Shown here: positions 56,660 to 64,000 of the stretch, piece by piece
Layout of the letters: every line of letters starts with the position of its first letter
How positions within the stretch are numbered: position 1 is the first letter of the stretch
Source of the DNA: JAMXLJ01 sp036558745
GTDB taxonomy: Bacteria > Actinomycetota > Acidimicrobiia > IMCC26256 > JAMXLJ01
Length of the DNA: 64,000 nucleotides
Direction of reading: 5' to 3'
NCBI GenBank assembly: GCA_036558745.1
Contig: DATBEZ010000081.1
Location: forward strand, 1 to 64,000
The notes under the pieces: model-generated
Databases searched by the model: none
Seen by the model: the letters and a program-made list of their open reading frames with translations, nothing else
What the model was told of the DNA's origin: nothing
Translations under genes and position numbers: made by a program

Positions 56660-58660
56660 TCAGCGCCTGAGACCGCCTCGCGTACGCGACCGCAGGCCGA
56701 GGCCGACGAGCAACGCCACGAACGCGACGCCGACGGCTCCGGCCAGGTCGACCCCGGTGAACGGCAGGCCGAACATGTCGAAGAGGGTGTTGCCGCCGGA
56801 CGGGTTGCCGCCGACGAGCGCCTGGGCCTCCGGGGTCGCCGGGACGCAGTGCACGCTGCCGTCGGGCTCGACGACCTCGACCTGACTCGGACAGCGCGGC
56901 TGGCGGGAGACCTCCTCGGGCCGGTTGGTCGGGCCGCCGGCCAGCGGCACCTGACCCGGAGGACCCGACGGTGCGCCGACGGCGGGGGCGCCGGCCGCGG
57001 CGGGGTCGCCGGCTGCACGCGTCGACGCGCGGCGCGTGGTGGTCGCGGCTGCGGACAGCGGCGGGGGATCGGCGGACGCGAGCGGTGCGGCGAGCGGCGT
57101 CGACAGCGCGAGTCGCGGCGTCGTGACAGTCGGCGTCGCGAGGGACCGTGTCGCGAGGCGCGGCGTCGTGAGGGTCGGCGTCGTGATAGCGGGTGTCCTG
57201 AGCGTCGGCGCGGTCATCGCGGGCGTCGTGATCGTCGGTGTCGTGAGCTTCGGTGTGGCGATCGTCGGCAGTGTCAGCCTCGGGGTCGTGACCGCCGGAG
57301 CCGCGAGTCGCGGTGCTCCGAGGGTCGGTGCCGCGAGCGTCGGGGTCGTGAGCGTCGGTGTGGCGACGGGCGGGACCGTGACCGTGGGCGTCGACAGCGA
57401 CGGCGCCGTGACCTTCGCGACCGAGAGTCGCGGCGCGGTGATCGTCGGTGTCGCGATGGTCGGCACCGTGAGGTTCGGTGTCGCGATGGTGGGCAGGGTC
57501 AGCCCCGACGCGTGCAGCGTCGGCGCGGTCAGCTCAGGGGTGGTCACCGACGGAACCGTGACCTTCGGTGTCGTGATCGTTGGCGCGGTGAGCTCGGGGG
57601 TCGTGACCGAGGGGACGGTCAACTTCGGCGTCCTCACCGACGGAACGGTGACCTTCGGTGTGGTGATGCTCGGGGTGTCGAGCTTGGGGGTCGTCACCGA
57701 GGGGACGGTCAGCTTCGGTGCGGCGCTCGTCGGTGCGTCGAGGTTGGGCGTCGCGATGGTCGGCAGGACGAGCTTCGGGGTCGCGACCGTCGGCGCGGTC
57801 AGCTTCGGCGTCGTCACCGACGGAACCGTGATCTTGGGCGTCGTGACGGGCGGCGTGGCGAGCTTCGGTGACGCGAGCTGCCCTGCGGCGACCGTGGGCG
57901 CCGAGACGGAGGGCACCTTCACCGCCGGCGTCGACGTCGCGGGGACCTCGACGTGTGGTGCCGCGAGCTTCGGGACCGTGACGGTCGGTGTCGACGTCTT
58001 CGGCACGCTGATCGTCGGTGGCGTGACCGTTGGAGGGTCGAGCTTCGGGGTCGCGGCCTTCGGCGCGGTGATCGGCGGGGTCGTCACCGAAGGCGTGTCC
58101 ACGTGCGGTGCCGTCACCGGTGGCGTCGTGACCTTCGGTGTCGTGACCGTGGGCGTCGTGACCTTCGGTGTCGTGACCGTGGGTGTCGAGACCTTCGGTG
58201 TCGTCGCCTTGGGTGTCGTCGGCGTCGAAGCGCTCAGGTTCGGGGTCGCGATCGTCGGCACGACCAACTTGGGCGCCGTCGCGGTGCTCGACACCTTCTT
58301 GTTCGTCTGCGTCGGCGTGGGCGTCGCCGTCGAGGCCTCGCTCGCCGTCGCGGCCACGGTCTTGGTCGGCGCGGCCGTCGGGGACGTCGTCGCGGGCGTC
58401 GTGATCTTGGGCGTCGGTGCCGTCGTCGGGGGCGTGGTGACCGGTGGGACGGTCACCGACGTCGCCACGGTTGGTGCGCTCGCCGGCGCGCTGACGCCGA
58501 CCGGTGTCGTCGTCGCGGTGGGCAGCGGGAGTCCGACCGCGCTCGCGGCGCCGGGGAAGGCGACCAGCGTCGCGGCGGCGGTGGCCGCGACGAGCGCGGC
58601 CGACGCGACGACCCCTGCGGGCCGGACGCGGGCTCGACGCGAACAGGGGGCACTGGCCAT
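56660..58660 (-). CDS. LPXTG-anchored cell-wall protein with long Thr-Pro repeat stalk
   Basis: A 666-residue surface protein. A signal peptide (hydrophobic V-V-A-S-A-A-L-V-A-A-T-A-A-A-T-L, cleavage near A-S-A) is followed by a region of about 400 residues in which Thr-Pro recurs every five residues (T-P-[KTRE]-[VLI]-T and variants). Near 605-625 lie two cysteines in a conserved-looking segment (R-C-P-S-Q and V-H-C-V-P). The C-terminus is a complete sortase signal: L-P-F-T-G at 632-636, a 20-residue membrane helix and R/G-rich tail. GGGAGGACC precedes ATG 58660. Sortase would link it to peptidoglycan, with the repeat as a stiff rod. Confidence 0.85.
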   Translation of the reverse strand: MASAPCSRRARVRPAGVVASAALVAATAAATLVAFPGAASAVGLPLPTATTTPVGVSAPASAPTVATSVTVPPVTTPPTTAPTPKITTPATTSPTAAPTKTVAATASEASTATPTPTQTNKKVSSTATAPKLVVPTIATPNLSASTPTTPKATTPKVSTPTVTTPKVTTPTVTTPKVTTPPVTAPHVDTPSVTTPPITAPKAATPKLDPPTVTPPTISVPKTSTPTVTVPKLAAPHVEVPATSTPAVKVPSVSAPTVAAGQLASPKLATPPVTTPKITVPSVTTPKLTAPTVATPKLVLPTIATPNLDAPTSAAPKLTVPSVTTPKLDTPSITTPKVTVPSVRTPKLTVPSVTTPELTAPTITTPKVTVPSVTTPELTAPTLHASGLTLPTIATPNLTVPTIATPTITAPRLSVAKVTAPSLSTPTVTVPPVATPTLTTPTLAAPTLGAPRLAAPAVTTPRLTLPTIATPKLTTPTITTPAMTAPTLRTPAITTPTLTTPRLATRSLATPTVTTPRLALSTPLAAPLASADPPPLSAAATTTRRASTRAAGDPAAAGAPAVGAPSGPPGQVPLAGGPTNRPEEVSRQPRCPSQVEVVEPDGSVHCVPATPEAQALVGGNPSGGNTLFDMFGLPFTGVDLAGAVGVAFVALLVGLGLRSRTRGGLRR
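57110..58290. repeat. 15-bp-period repeat tract in stalk protein gene
   Basis: Units of 15 bp encoding T-P-x-x-T recur throughout, with the plus-strand motif GGTGTCGTGACC and its variants. Units differ at synonymous and hydrophobic positions, so the array seems old rather than freshly duplicated, but several longer blocks recur (for example a unit with ACGGTCAGCTTCGG). It may vary in length among strains. Confidence 0.75.
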
Positions 58661-58852
58661 GGCGGTCCTCCCGGGCCGGAGTCGGTCGTGCTCGATGCAT
58701 GGCGTGCCCGTTTCGCCCAAAATCTGAACATGAAGAACACCTTGCGCACGCGCGCCCACGCAACGTGACAACGCGCGCCGTCATGTGGTCATCGCACACG
58801 GCGGTGCCGCGGTGATCCGGCGCTGGCGCGCGCCCGGCGCGGCACGAAATAT

Positions 58853-58864
58853 TTGCTCGAGCAA
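58853..58864. promoter_or_regulatory. Palindrome before pirin gene
   Basis: TTGCTCGAGCAA is a perfect 12-bp palindrome, followed by a TATGTT -10-like box at 58866-58871. TTGC-N4-GCAA dyads are typical of MarR-family operators. No MarR gene is in the window, so the regulator would be elsewhere. Confidence 0.5.
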
Positions 58865-58924
58865 CTATGTTCGATTCAGGGTAGACGGCGCCCGCACTCG
58901 TCGAGGCGCCCGAAGGGAGCTCCC

Positions 58925-59890
58925 GTGCCTGCCGTGACCGTTCCCGACGTCCTGACCCTGCCGGCCATCCGCCGTCTCGACGCCGCGACCACCGAAGAGC
59001 GTCCGGTCGTGTCGATCACGACGGCGCCGAGCGGCTACGAGGGTCTCGGCTTCCCCGTCCGTCGCGCGTTCGCCGGTGTCGAGCCGCAACTGCTCGATCC
59101 GTTCGTGCACATGGACCAGATGGGTGAGGTCGAGTACGCGCCGGGTGAGCCGAAGGGCACCGACTGGCACCCGCACCGCGGCTTCGAGACCGTCACCTAC
59201 ATGATCGACGGCACGTTCCAACACCAGGACTCGACCGGTGGCGGCGGGCTGATCACCGACGGTGCCACCCAGTGGATGACCGCGGGCGGCGGCATCCTCC
59301 ACATCGAGACGCCGCCGAGCGAGCTCGTCGCCAGCGGTGGCCTGTTCCATGGGATCCAGCTGTGGGTGAATTTGCCGTCGGACCAGAAGTGGGTGGCGCC
59401 GCGCTACCAGGGGATCGAGCCCGGGAAGGTGACGCTGCTGCGCTCGGACGACGGCGGCGCGCTCGTGCGCGTGGTCGCGGGTGAGGTCGACGGCAAGGCC
59501 GGTCCCGGTTCGACGCACACGCCGATCGTGATGGTGCACGCGACGCTGAGCCCGGGCGCGCAGCTCACGCTGCCGTGGCCGCAGGACTTCAACGCGTTGG
59601 CGTACGTGCTCGCGGGTCGCGGCAGCGCGGCGACGCAACGGCGCCCGATCGCGACGGGTCAGCTCGCGGTGTTCGGTGACGGTGACGCGTTCACGCTCGC
59701 GGCCGACACCACCCAGGACACCAACGCGCCGAACCTCGACGTGCTGTTGCTCGGCGGACGCCCGATCCGCGAGCCCGTCGTCTGGTACGGACCGTTCGTC
59801 ATGAACACGAAGGCCGAGATCGTGCAGGCGCTCGAGGACTTCGAGGCCGGTCGCATGGGCACGGTGCCGGCGGAGCACCTGCGCCCGTGA
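58925..59890 (+). CDS. Pirin family protein
   Basis: A 321-residue bicupin of the pirin family. The N-terminal cupin has metal ligands in W-H-P-H-R-G-F-E-T-V-T-Y near residue 78 and H-I-E near residue 120; the C-terminal pirin_C domain follows after 190. Pirins are Fe-binding and several act as quercetin dioxygenases or redox sensors. GTG 58925 has AAGGGAG upstream; the TTG at 58853 would lie in the palindrome. Ends at a strong hairpin. Confidence 0.9.
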   Translation: MPAVTVPDVLTLPAIRRLDAATTEERPVVSITTAPSGYEGLGFPVRRAFAGVEPQLLDPFVHMDQMGEVEYAPGEPKGTDWHPHRGFETVTYMIDGTFQHQDSTGGGGLITDGATQWMTAGGGILHIETPPSELVASGGLFHGIQLWVNLPSDQKWVAPRYQGIEPGKVTLLRSDDGGALVRVVAGEVDGKAGPGSTHTPIVMVHATLSPGAQLTLPWPQDFNALAYVLAGRGSAATQRRPIATGQLAVFGDGDAFTLAADTTQDTNAPNLDVLLLGGRPIREPVVWYGPFVMNTKAEIVQALEDFEAGRMGTVPAEHLRP

Positions 59891-59902
59891 CCGGAACTCA
59901 TT

Positions 59903-59945
59903 GATGCGGCACTGAGCGTCGGCTTCCGACGCTCAGTGCCGCATC
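59903..59945. terminator. Bidirectional terminator hairpin (GATGCGGCA element, copy 3)
   Basis: A perfect 20-bp stem from GATGCGGCAC... (59903-59922) pairs with ...GTGCCGCATC (59926-59945) around a CTT loop, between the convergent pirin and penicillin acylase genes. The outer ten bases match the elements at 29312-29355 and 21277-21286. Confidence 0.82.
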
Positions 59946-59956
59946 TCGGGTACGGG

Positions 59957-62341
59957 TCAGTCGTCGAACGCGACGACCTGTTGGAACGTCGGCCGGTTGA
60001 CGGCCTGGATCGTGTTCGGCAGGAGTCCCGGGACGAACGTCGTGCGCCCGGCCGGCGCGCGCCACGCGTTGGGATCCGGGCCTTGCTGCGCGGCCAGCGC
60101 GTCGCCGGCCTGCTTCATCGCGTTCCACAGCGCGGCGCGGCACGCGCCGAGATCTCCCGTGCCGCAATAGGCGCGGCTGTACGGACCGGCGACGTGCTCA
60201 CCGAGGAGCGCGCGCAGGTCCTTGCTGAGGTAGCCGCCGACGCCGGTGTGGGGAATGGCGTCGAGCAGCGGGCCGAGCACGGGTCGCAGCGCCGCGTCCC
60301 AGAGTCGCGGCCATGCCGCGTCGAGCGCGGCCGCGCCCGGGTCGTCGACCTTGCCGTCACTGTTGCGGTCGAGCCGGCTCGCGCCGCGCTGCAGCCACGA
60401 CGTGATGAGCTGCGCGGTGGCGCGTGTGCGTGCGTCCGGTGCGGGGCCGGTGGCGAGCACGCGCGCGATGATCGGCCACACGAGCACGGCGCGGTCGTCC
60501 TGCGTCGCGGCCTTGTTCATCACCGACGCCACGTCCTCGAGCCGGCTCCGTCGGTTGAACGGGGCGAAGAGCTGGACGTGTTGCACGGGTCCGAACCCCC
60601 AGTTGTCGTCGGCGGCACCCCAGCCGGGGGCCTGCTTGTTGTTCCAGTTCAGGAAGAGGCCGAGGTCCGGATCGCTGCCGTGCGGGTGCGCGTCCTGGTC
60701 GAGGAAGCCGCGCCACTCCCACTGACCCGTTCCCAGGGTCGGCAGGCTGGGATCGGTTCCGGGAGCACGGATGGGGAGCCGTCCCGAGGAGAAGTACGAG
60801 ACGTGCTCGTCGTCGACGTAGAACCAGTTGAACGTGTACTCGATCTTGTTCGCGATCCGCTGGAACGACGACGGGCCGTGCGCCTTGTTCTCGTTGAGCA
60901 GCTCGAAGCCGATCGCGCTCGCGGGTTCACGGCCACGCGTCGACCGCTGGGTCGTGATCGCGTAGGGCTTTCCGTTCACGGTGACCGTGCCGCTCACGGG
61001 GCCGTGCATGGTCTGGCGGTAGACGACCTCCTGGTCGGGCTGCCCGCCCGCGCCGTGCAGGACCCCCGCGTCGAAGGTCGTCATCGCCACGCACCGACCC
61101 TTGAACAGGTAGTGGTCGCTGGTGCGCGTCGGCGTCGAGCCGTCGGGGTTGCAGAGCTGGTCGAGGAACTGGTCGATGTTGTCCGACTCCGCCGACGTCG
61201 CGCTCCACGCGTAGTTCTTGCCCCGGCCGAGCTCGACGTAGAGCGACGTGCCCGGGAACGACGCACCGCGCGCGTCGAGACCGCCGCCGTGGAGGTCGAG
61301 CTCCATCAGGATCTCGGGGTAGTAGTAGCCGACCTGCGGGCCCATCACGGCGAGCGGCTTCCCGGTCGCCGAACGTCCGGCCTTGACCAGCAACGCGTTC
61401 GACATGTGCTGCTTGGGCGTGAGCGCGGAGACCGCCTGGAGCGAGCCGGCGTCGACCACGGGCGAGCCCGGTGTCGGTCCGGTCGGCACGGGCTCGTAGT
61501 CGAAGCGGCGTGTGAGCGTCGTCGGGGCCTCGGGGTCCTGCTGCTCGCGCAGATCGCGGAACATCGCGGTGCCCTGCGCCGTGCCGAACGTGGCCCGGAA
61601 GCGCGCGAGGAGCTCGGAGTTCGCGGCCTCGGTGCCGCCGCCACGACCGAACACCGCGCCGATCAGTGCGCTCGAGGCGAGGACGTCGTTGCGCGTCCAC
61701 TGCTTCGCGGGGTTGTGGTGCGCGGTGTAGAACGCGTTGATGCCGGCGACGTACGCGTCGACGTCGGCGAGCACCTGGCGCCCGTCGGGGCCCGAGTCCT
61801 CCAGCACCTTCGCCTGGTTCGCGAGGAACTGCTCGGTCGCGGGTGAGGAATCGAAGGTGCGGAGCGACTGTGCGAGCGAGAACGCGTCGAGCCCCGGCGC
61901 GTCGAGCGCCGCGAGGCGCGCCGGTCCGCGCAGCGTCTCGATCAGCAAGCCGCGGTCCTCGGCGGTCACCCAACCCGCGCCGAACTCGGTGTCGGAACGC
62001 GTCGCGCCGAACACGTGCGGCACGTCGTAGGCGTCACGGAAGATGCGCAGCCCCGAGCGGGGCGTGCTCTCCGGCGTGCCCGAGGTGTCGTTGAGCTTCT
62101 CGTCCTTGAAGTAGGTGGTGAGGTCGCTCGCGGTCACGTGGTCGAACTTCGACGCGAGCCCGTCGTAGAGCGGGATCTGGTCGACCGAGTGGGCGTCGGG
62201 CGGCACCGCGCCGGACTCGCCCGGCACGAGCACGTTGCGGACGATGCTCTGCGGTCGCGCTCCGGCTCCGGTCGGTACGAGCGCGAGCAGCGTCGCGCTC
62301 AGGACGACGCAGACGAACGTGGCGAACCAACGTCGCGACAC
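59957..62341 (-). CDS. Penicillin acylase family protein
   Basis: A 794-residue secreted Ntn hydrolase. Signal peptide at 1-28 (F-A-T-F-V-C-V-V-L-S-A-T-L-L-A). The alpha chain begins near I-F-R-D-A-Y-D-V-P-H-V-F-G, and the autocatalytic nucleophile Ser is at 314 in H-M-S-N-A-L-L-V, the position at which the proenzyme is cleaved. Members hydrolyse amides of penicillins, acyl-homoserine lactones or N-acyl amino acids. GGGGGGAGG precedes GTG 62341. Convergent with pirin. The native substrate could be a lipid amide or lactone signal. Confidence 0.9.
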   Translation of the reverse strand: MSRRWFATFVCVVLSATLLALVPTGAGARPQSIVRNVLVPGESGAVPPDAHSVDQIPLYDGLASKFDHVTASDLTTYFKDEKLNDTSGTPESTPRSGLRIFRDAYDVPHVFGATRSDTEFGAGWVTAEDRGLLIETLRGPARLAALDAPGLDAFSLAQSLRTFDSSPATEQFLANQAKVLEDSGPDGRQVLADVDAYVAGINAFYTAHHNPAKQWTRNDVLASSALIGAVFGRGGGTEAANSELLARFRATFGTAQGTAMFRDLREQQDPEAPTTLTRRFDYEPVPTGPTPGSPVVDAGSLQAVSALTPKQHMSNALLVKAGRSATGKPLAVMGPQVGYYYPEILMELDLHGGGLDARGASFPGTSLYVELGRGKNYAWSATSAESDNIDQFLDQLCNPDGSTPTRTSDHYLFKGRCVAMTTFDAGVLHGAGGQPDQEVVYRQTMHGPVSGTVTVNGKPYAITTQRSTRGREPASAIGFELLNENKAHGPSSFQRIANKIEYTFNWFYVDDEHVSYFSSGRLPIRAPGTDPSLPTLGTGQWEWRGFLDQDAHPHGSDPDLGLFLNWNNKQAPGWGAADDNWGFGPVQHVQLFAPFNRRSRLEDVASVMNKAATQDDRAVLVWPIIARVLATGPAPDARTRATAQLITSWLQRGASRLDRNSDGKVDDPGAAALDAAWPRLWDAALRPVLGPLLDAIPHTGVGGYLSKDLRALLGEHVAGPYSRAYCGTGDLGACRAALWNAMKQAGDALAAQQGPDPNAWRAPAGRTTFVPGLLPNTIQAVNRPTFQQVVAFDD

Positions 62342-62425
62342 GGTGCCTCCCCCCTCGGCACGGCCGGTCCCCCGACCACGCCCGACCATCCTCGCAGGTC
62401 GGCACCGGTCCGGGACAGCTATGCC

Positions 62426-62893
62426 TTAGGACGGCGCGGCCTGCCGTCGCGACGTCCGGAACGCGACGACCGCGAGGGCGAGGAGCACCACGTCGCCCAC
62501 GAACGCCTCGACGTGGTCTCTCGTCGCGCGGCGCGCCGTCGGGCGGATGCACGTGCACATGACCGGCGTGCCCCGTATCCACGCCGCGACGCTTACCGCG
62601 GTGGCCGCGCCCGCGACGACGAGCGCGAGCCACGCGCCGACGCGGGCGGTTCGGCGGCCCGCGAGCGCGACCGCGGTGACGAGCGCCGCGACACACCACG
62701 TCAACGCCATCGCGCGTGCGGCACCGTCGGGCACGAGCCCGCTGTCGGCGACGGTCCGGGCGAACGTCGAGAGTCGCCACGCGCCGGCGGCTCCGGCCCA
62801 CGCGAACACGAGCGCGAGCACGTACCTCGTCGCGCGACCGACGTCAGCGGCGGTCGGCGGACGCGGCGACGTTCCCCGAGGCGCGGTCTGCAC
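62426..62893 (-). CDS. MauE/DoxX-like membrane protein
   Basis: A 155-residue protein with four likely helices: V-L-A-L-V-F-A-W-A-G-A-A-G, L-T-W-C-V-A-A-L-V-T-A-V-A, W-L-A-L-V-V-A-G-A-A-T-A, and V-V-L-L-A-L-A-V-V-A-F. A C-x-C pair lies in the loop after helix 3 (V-M-C-T-C-I-R-P). That arrangement matches MauE/DoxX-type electron-transfer membrane proteins. GTG 62893 is the available start, with a weak ribosome site. Specific role unknown. Confidence 0.65.
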   Translation of the reverse strand: MQTAPRGTSPRPPTAADVGRATRYVLALVFAWAGAAGAWRLSTFARTVADSGLVPDGAARAMALTWCVAALVTAVALAGRRTARVGAWLALVVAGAATAVSVAAWIRGTPVMCTCIRPTARRATRDHVEAFVGDVVLLALAVVAFRTSRRQAAPS

Positions 62894-62975
62894 GGACCGA
62901 GTCTCGCGTGGGGAGCGGTTCAGACGCTGAACACCCCGTGGCGCGATTTTCCCCCGTCTTGCCCGGCGCTGCCGG

Positions 62976-62981
62976 TATCGT
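62976..62981 (+). promoter_or_regulatory. Leaderless -10 box for transporter gene
   Basis: TATCGT fits TANNNT and lies 7 nt before GTG 62989, with no Shine-Dalgarno sequence. Confidence 0.55.
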
Positions 62982-62988
62982 CGATCGC

Positions 62989-63906
62989 GTGAGCGCGCAC
63001 GACCTCGAGGTGGTCCTCCTCTCGCTCGCGGCGGCGCTCTTCTTCGCGACCAGCAACGTGCTCGAGCAGCGCTCTGCCCGCACCGTTCCCGACGAGCAGG
63101 CGATGCGCCCAGGGCTCGTCGTCGCCCTCGTGCACCAACGGCGTTGGTTGCTCGGGATCGCTTCCGACGTGTCGGGCTACATCTGCCAGGCCGCCGCGCT
63201 CGGCATCGGACTGCTCATCGTCGTGCAACCGATCCTCGCCACCGGACTGCTGTTCTCGCTCGCGATCGACGTCGCCACCTCGCGCCGGCGCCTGCGCCCG
63301 ACCGAATGGATCACCGCGGCGCTGCTCGCGTCGGCGCTCGGGCTCTTCCTCTCCGAGTCGTCACCCGGTGGCGGCGCGGCCCGCACGCCGTGGCCCGATT
63401 GGGTGCTGCCCCTGGCCATCATCTCGTCGGTCGTGCTCGTCTGTGTCGCCGTCGGCATGCGCTCGACGGGATCGGTGCGCGCGTCGTTGCTCGCGCTGTC
63501 GGCCGGCATCATGTTCGGGGTCACCGCGCCGTTGACGAAGGCGTTCGTGCATCTGCTTGGCGGCGGCCCGGTCACCGTGCTGACGAATTGGGAGCCCTAC
63601 GGGCTCGCGGTGTTCTCGATCGCCGGCTTCCTGGTGCAGCAGACCGCGTTCCAGGCCGGTGAGCTCGAGGCGTCGGTACCGTTCCTCGAGACCGCCGAGC
63701 CGGTCGTCGCGTCGATCATCGGCGTCGTGCTGCTCGGCGAGCGTCTGCACGCGGCGACTTTCACCGACAAGGCGCTGATCGCGCTGTCGATCGCCACGAT
63801 GATCGTGTGCGCGGTGTCCCTGGCCCGCTCCCAGGCGATTCGCGAGGAGAGCCAGCACATCACGGAGTCGCTGCCCGAGCCGGGCGGCTCGCCGTCGCCG
63901 GCCTGA
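62989..63906 (+). CDS. DMT-superfamily (EamA-like) membrane transporter
   Basis: A 305-residue membrane protein with about nine to ten helices, starting L-S-L-A-A-A-L-F-F-A-T-S-N-V-L-E-Q, with G-L-L-I-V-V-Q-P-I-L-A-T near residue 75 and the C-terminal P-F-L-E-T-A-E-P-V-V-A-S-I-I-G-V-V-L-L-G-E, the EamA-type hallmark. Likely a drug/metabolite exporter or importer; substrate unknown. GTG 62989 is supported by the leaderless -10 box. The tail after the last helix is short and polar. Confidence 0.86.
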   Translation: MSAHDLEVVLLSLAAALFFATSNVLEQRSARTVPDEQAMRPGLVVALVHQRRWLLGIASDVSGYICQAAALGIGLLIVVQPILATGLLFSLAIDVATSRRRLRPTEWITAALLASALGLFLSESSPGGGAARTPWPDWVLPLAIISSVVLVCVAVGMRSTGSVRASLLALSAGIMFGVTAPLTKAFVHLLGGGPVTVLTNWEPYGLAVFSIAGFLVQQTAFQAGELEASVPFLETAEPVVASIIGVVLLGERLHAATFTDKALIALSIATMIVCAVSLARSQAIREESQHITESLPEPGGSPSPA

Positions 63907-63945
63907 CCGCGCGTCGCGACACACGCGAAGGTCCGCGACGCGCGG
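63907..63945 (+). terminator. Hairpin terminator after transporter gene
   Basis: A perfect 12-bp stem CCGCGCGTCGCG (63907-63918) / CGCGACGCGCGG (63934-63945) starts on the base after the stop codon, with a 15-nt loop. No T-tract follows, as is usual in high-GC actinobacteria. Confidence 0.7.
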
Positions 63946-64000
63946 AATTCCCGTCAGTACAGTGACCCGATCGTCCGGCGTCCCGTGTCCAAGGTCCAGC
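63946..64000. other. Intergenic tail without a recognised gene
   Basis: The last 55 bases hold no open frame of note. TACAGT at 63958-63963 could be a -10 box for a gene beyond the window. Confidence 0.3.

Noticed and set aside
57110..58290. Possible CRISPR-like repeat array
   Set aside because: Repeats are 15 bp, contiguous, in frame, and encode the Thr-Pro stalk; there are no spacers and no cas genes.
57036..58727. Long open frame (563 residues) on the plus strand across the stalk gene
   Set aside because: It is the antisense shadow of the 15-bp Thr-Pro repeats, has no ribosome site, and its composition (V-G-V-V) follows from the repeat. The minus-strand frame has a signal peptide and LPXTG anchor.
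1..64000. tRNA, rRNA, insertion sequences or integrase
   Set aside because: Reading both strands I saw no cloverleaf-like tRNA, no conserved rRNA words and no transposase or recombinase motifs. A tRNAscan or ISfinder search would settle it.

Overview
This window is about 70% GC, densely packed, and carries protein families typical of high-GC actinobacteria: an F420-type luciferase-like oxidoreductase, DUF4097 and DUF4395 proteins, type III CoA-transferases, paired MaoC hotdog proteins, ACMSD-type amidohydrolases, an Erm(37)-like methyltransferase, and TANNNT -10 boxes placed 6-8 nt before start codons (leaderless transcription). The mix of aromatic/lipid-type catabolic enzymes with secreted proteins carrying repeats of a D-G/A-[FW]-G-x-x-H-P-[FW] type suggests an environmental actinobacterium of the Acidimicrobiia kind. 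That placement is an inference from gene content. I see no rRNA, tRNA, CRISPR array, transposase, integrase or prophage gene.

Layout. 0-3 kb: alcohol dehydrogenase plus a HapE-like Baeyer-Villiger monooxygenase. 3-5 kb: a ribbon-helix-helix (RHH) protein and a DUF4097 protein in one operon, behind a striking tandem 11-bp operator. 5-6.6 kb: SRPBCC protein and two MaoC half-proteins, translationally coupled. 6.6-11.7 kb: PadR regulator, MacB-like ABC ATPase, FtsX permease and serine hydrolase behind a palindromic operator. 11.7-13.4 kb: an ECF41-like sigma factor divergent from its probable target, an NAD(P)H-binding SDR. 13.5-19.1 kb: luciferase-like monooxygenase, CoA-transferase, and an HxlR regulator divergent from an MFS/thioesterase/GNAT operon. 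19.2-22.9 kb: Erm-like methyltransferase, TauD dioxygenase, small dimeric-barrel protein, YtcJ-type amidohydrolase. 22.9-25 kb: cupredoxin, sulfite-oxidase-like molybdoprotein and flavin reductase, a likely electron-transfer set. 25-34.5 kb: stress protein, UvrD-like helicase, alpha/beta hydrolase, RibD-like reductase, TPP enzyme, FAD-linked hydroxyacid oxidase, secreted propeller-like protein. 34.7-42 kb: flavin monooxygenase, TetR/DUF1330/sulfatase operon, three-gene ABC-2 exporter. 42-47.7 kb: accessory cluster with a 51-residue proline-rich protein, a decayed SDR, TetR, acetoacetate-decarboxylase-family protein and two amidohydrolases. 47.7-64 kb: TrxR-like flavoprotein, hydrolase, APH kinase, GNAT, DUF2207 protein, P450, cupin, DUF4395 protein, a 666-residue LPXTG-anchored stalk protein, pirin, penicillin acylase, and two membrane proteins.

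Several local regulators come with visible operators. The most informative is a motif GTAAC-N3-GTTCCACAA found both in the tetR/decarboxylase intergenic region (44226-44242) and over the -10 box of a second amidohydrolase 3.4 kb away (47642-47658), identical outside the three spacer bases; it suggests one TetR-controlled catabolic regulon. I did not find an unmistakable new defence or mobile system. The best candidates for something undescribed are this regulon with its associated small proline-rich protein, the RHH/DUF4097 operon with its 33-bp operator array, and the LPXTG stalk protein.
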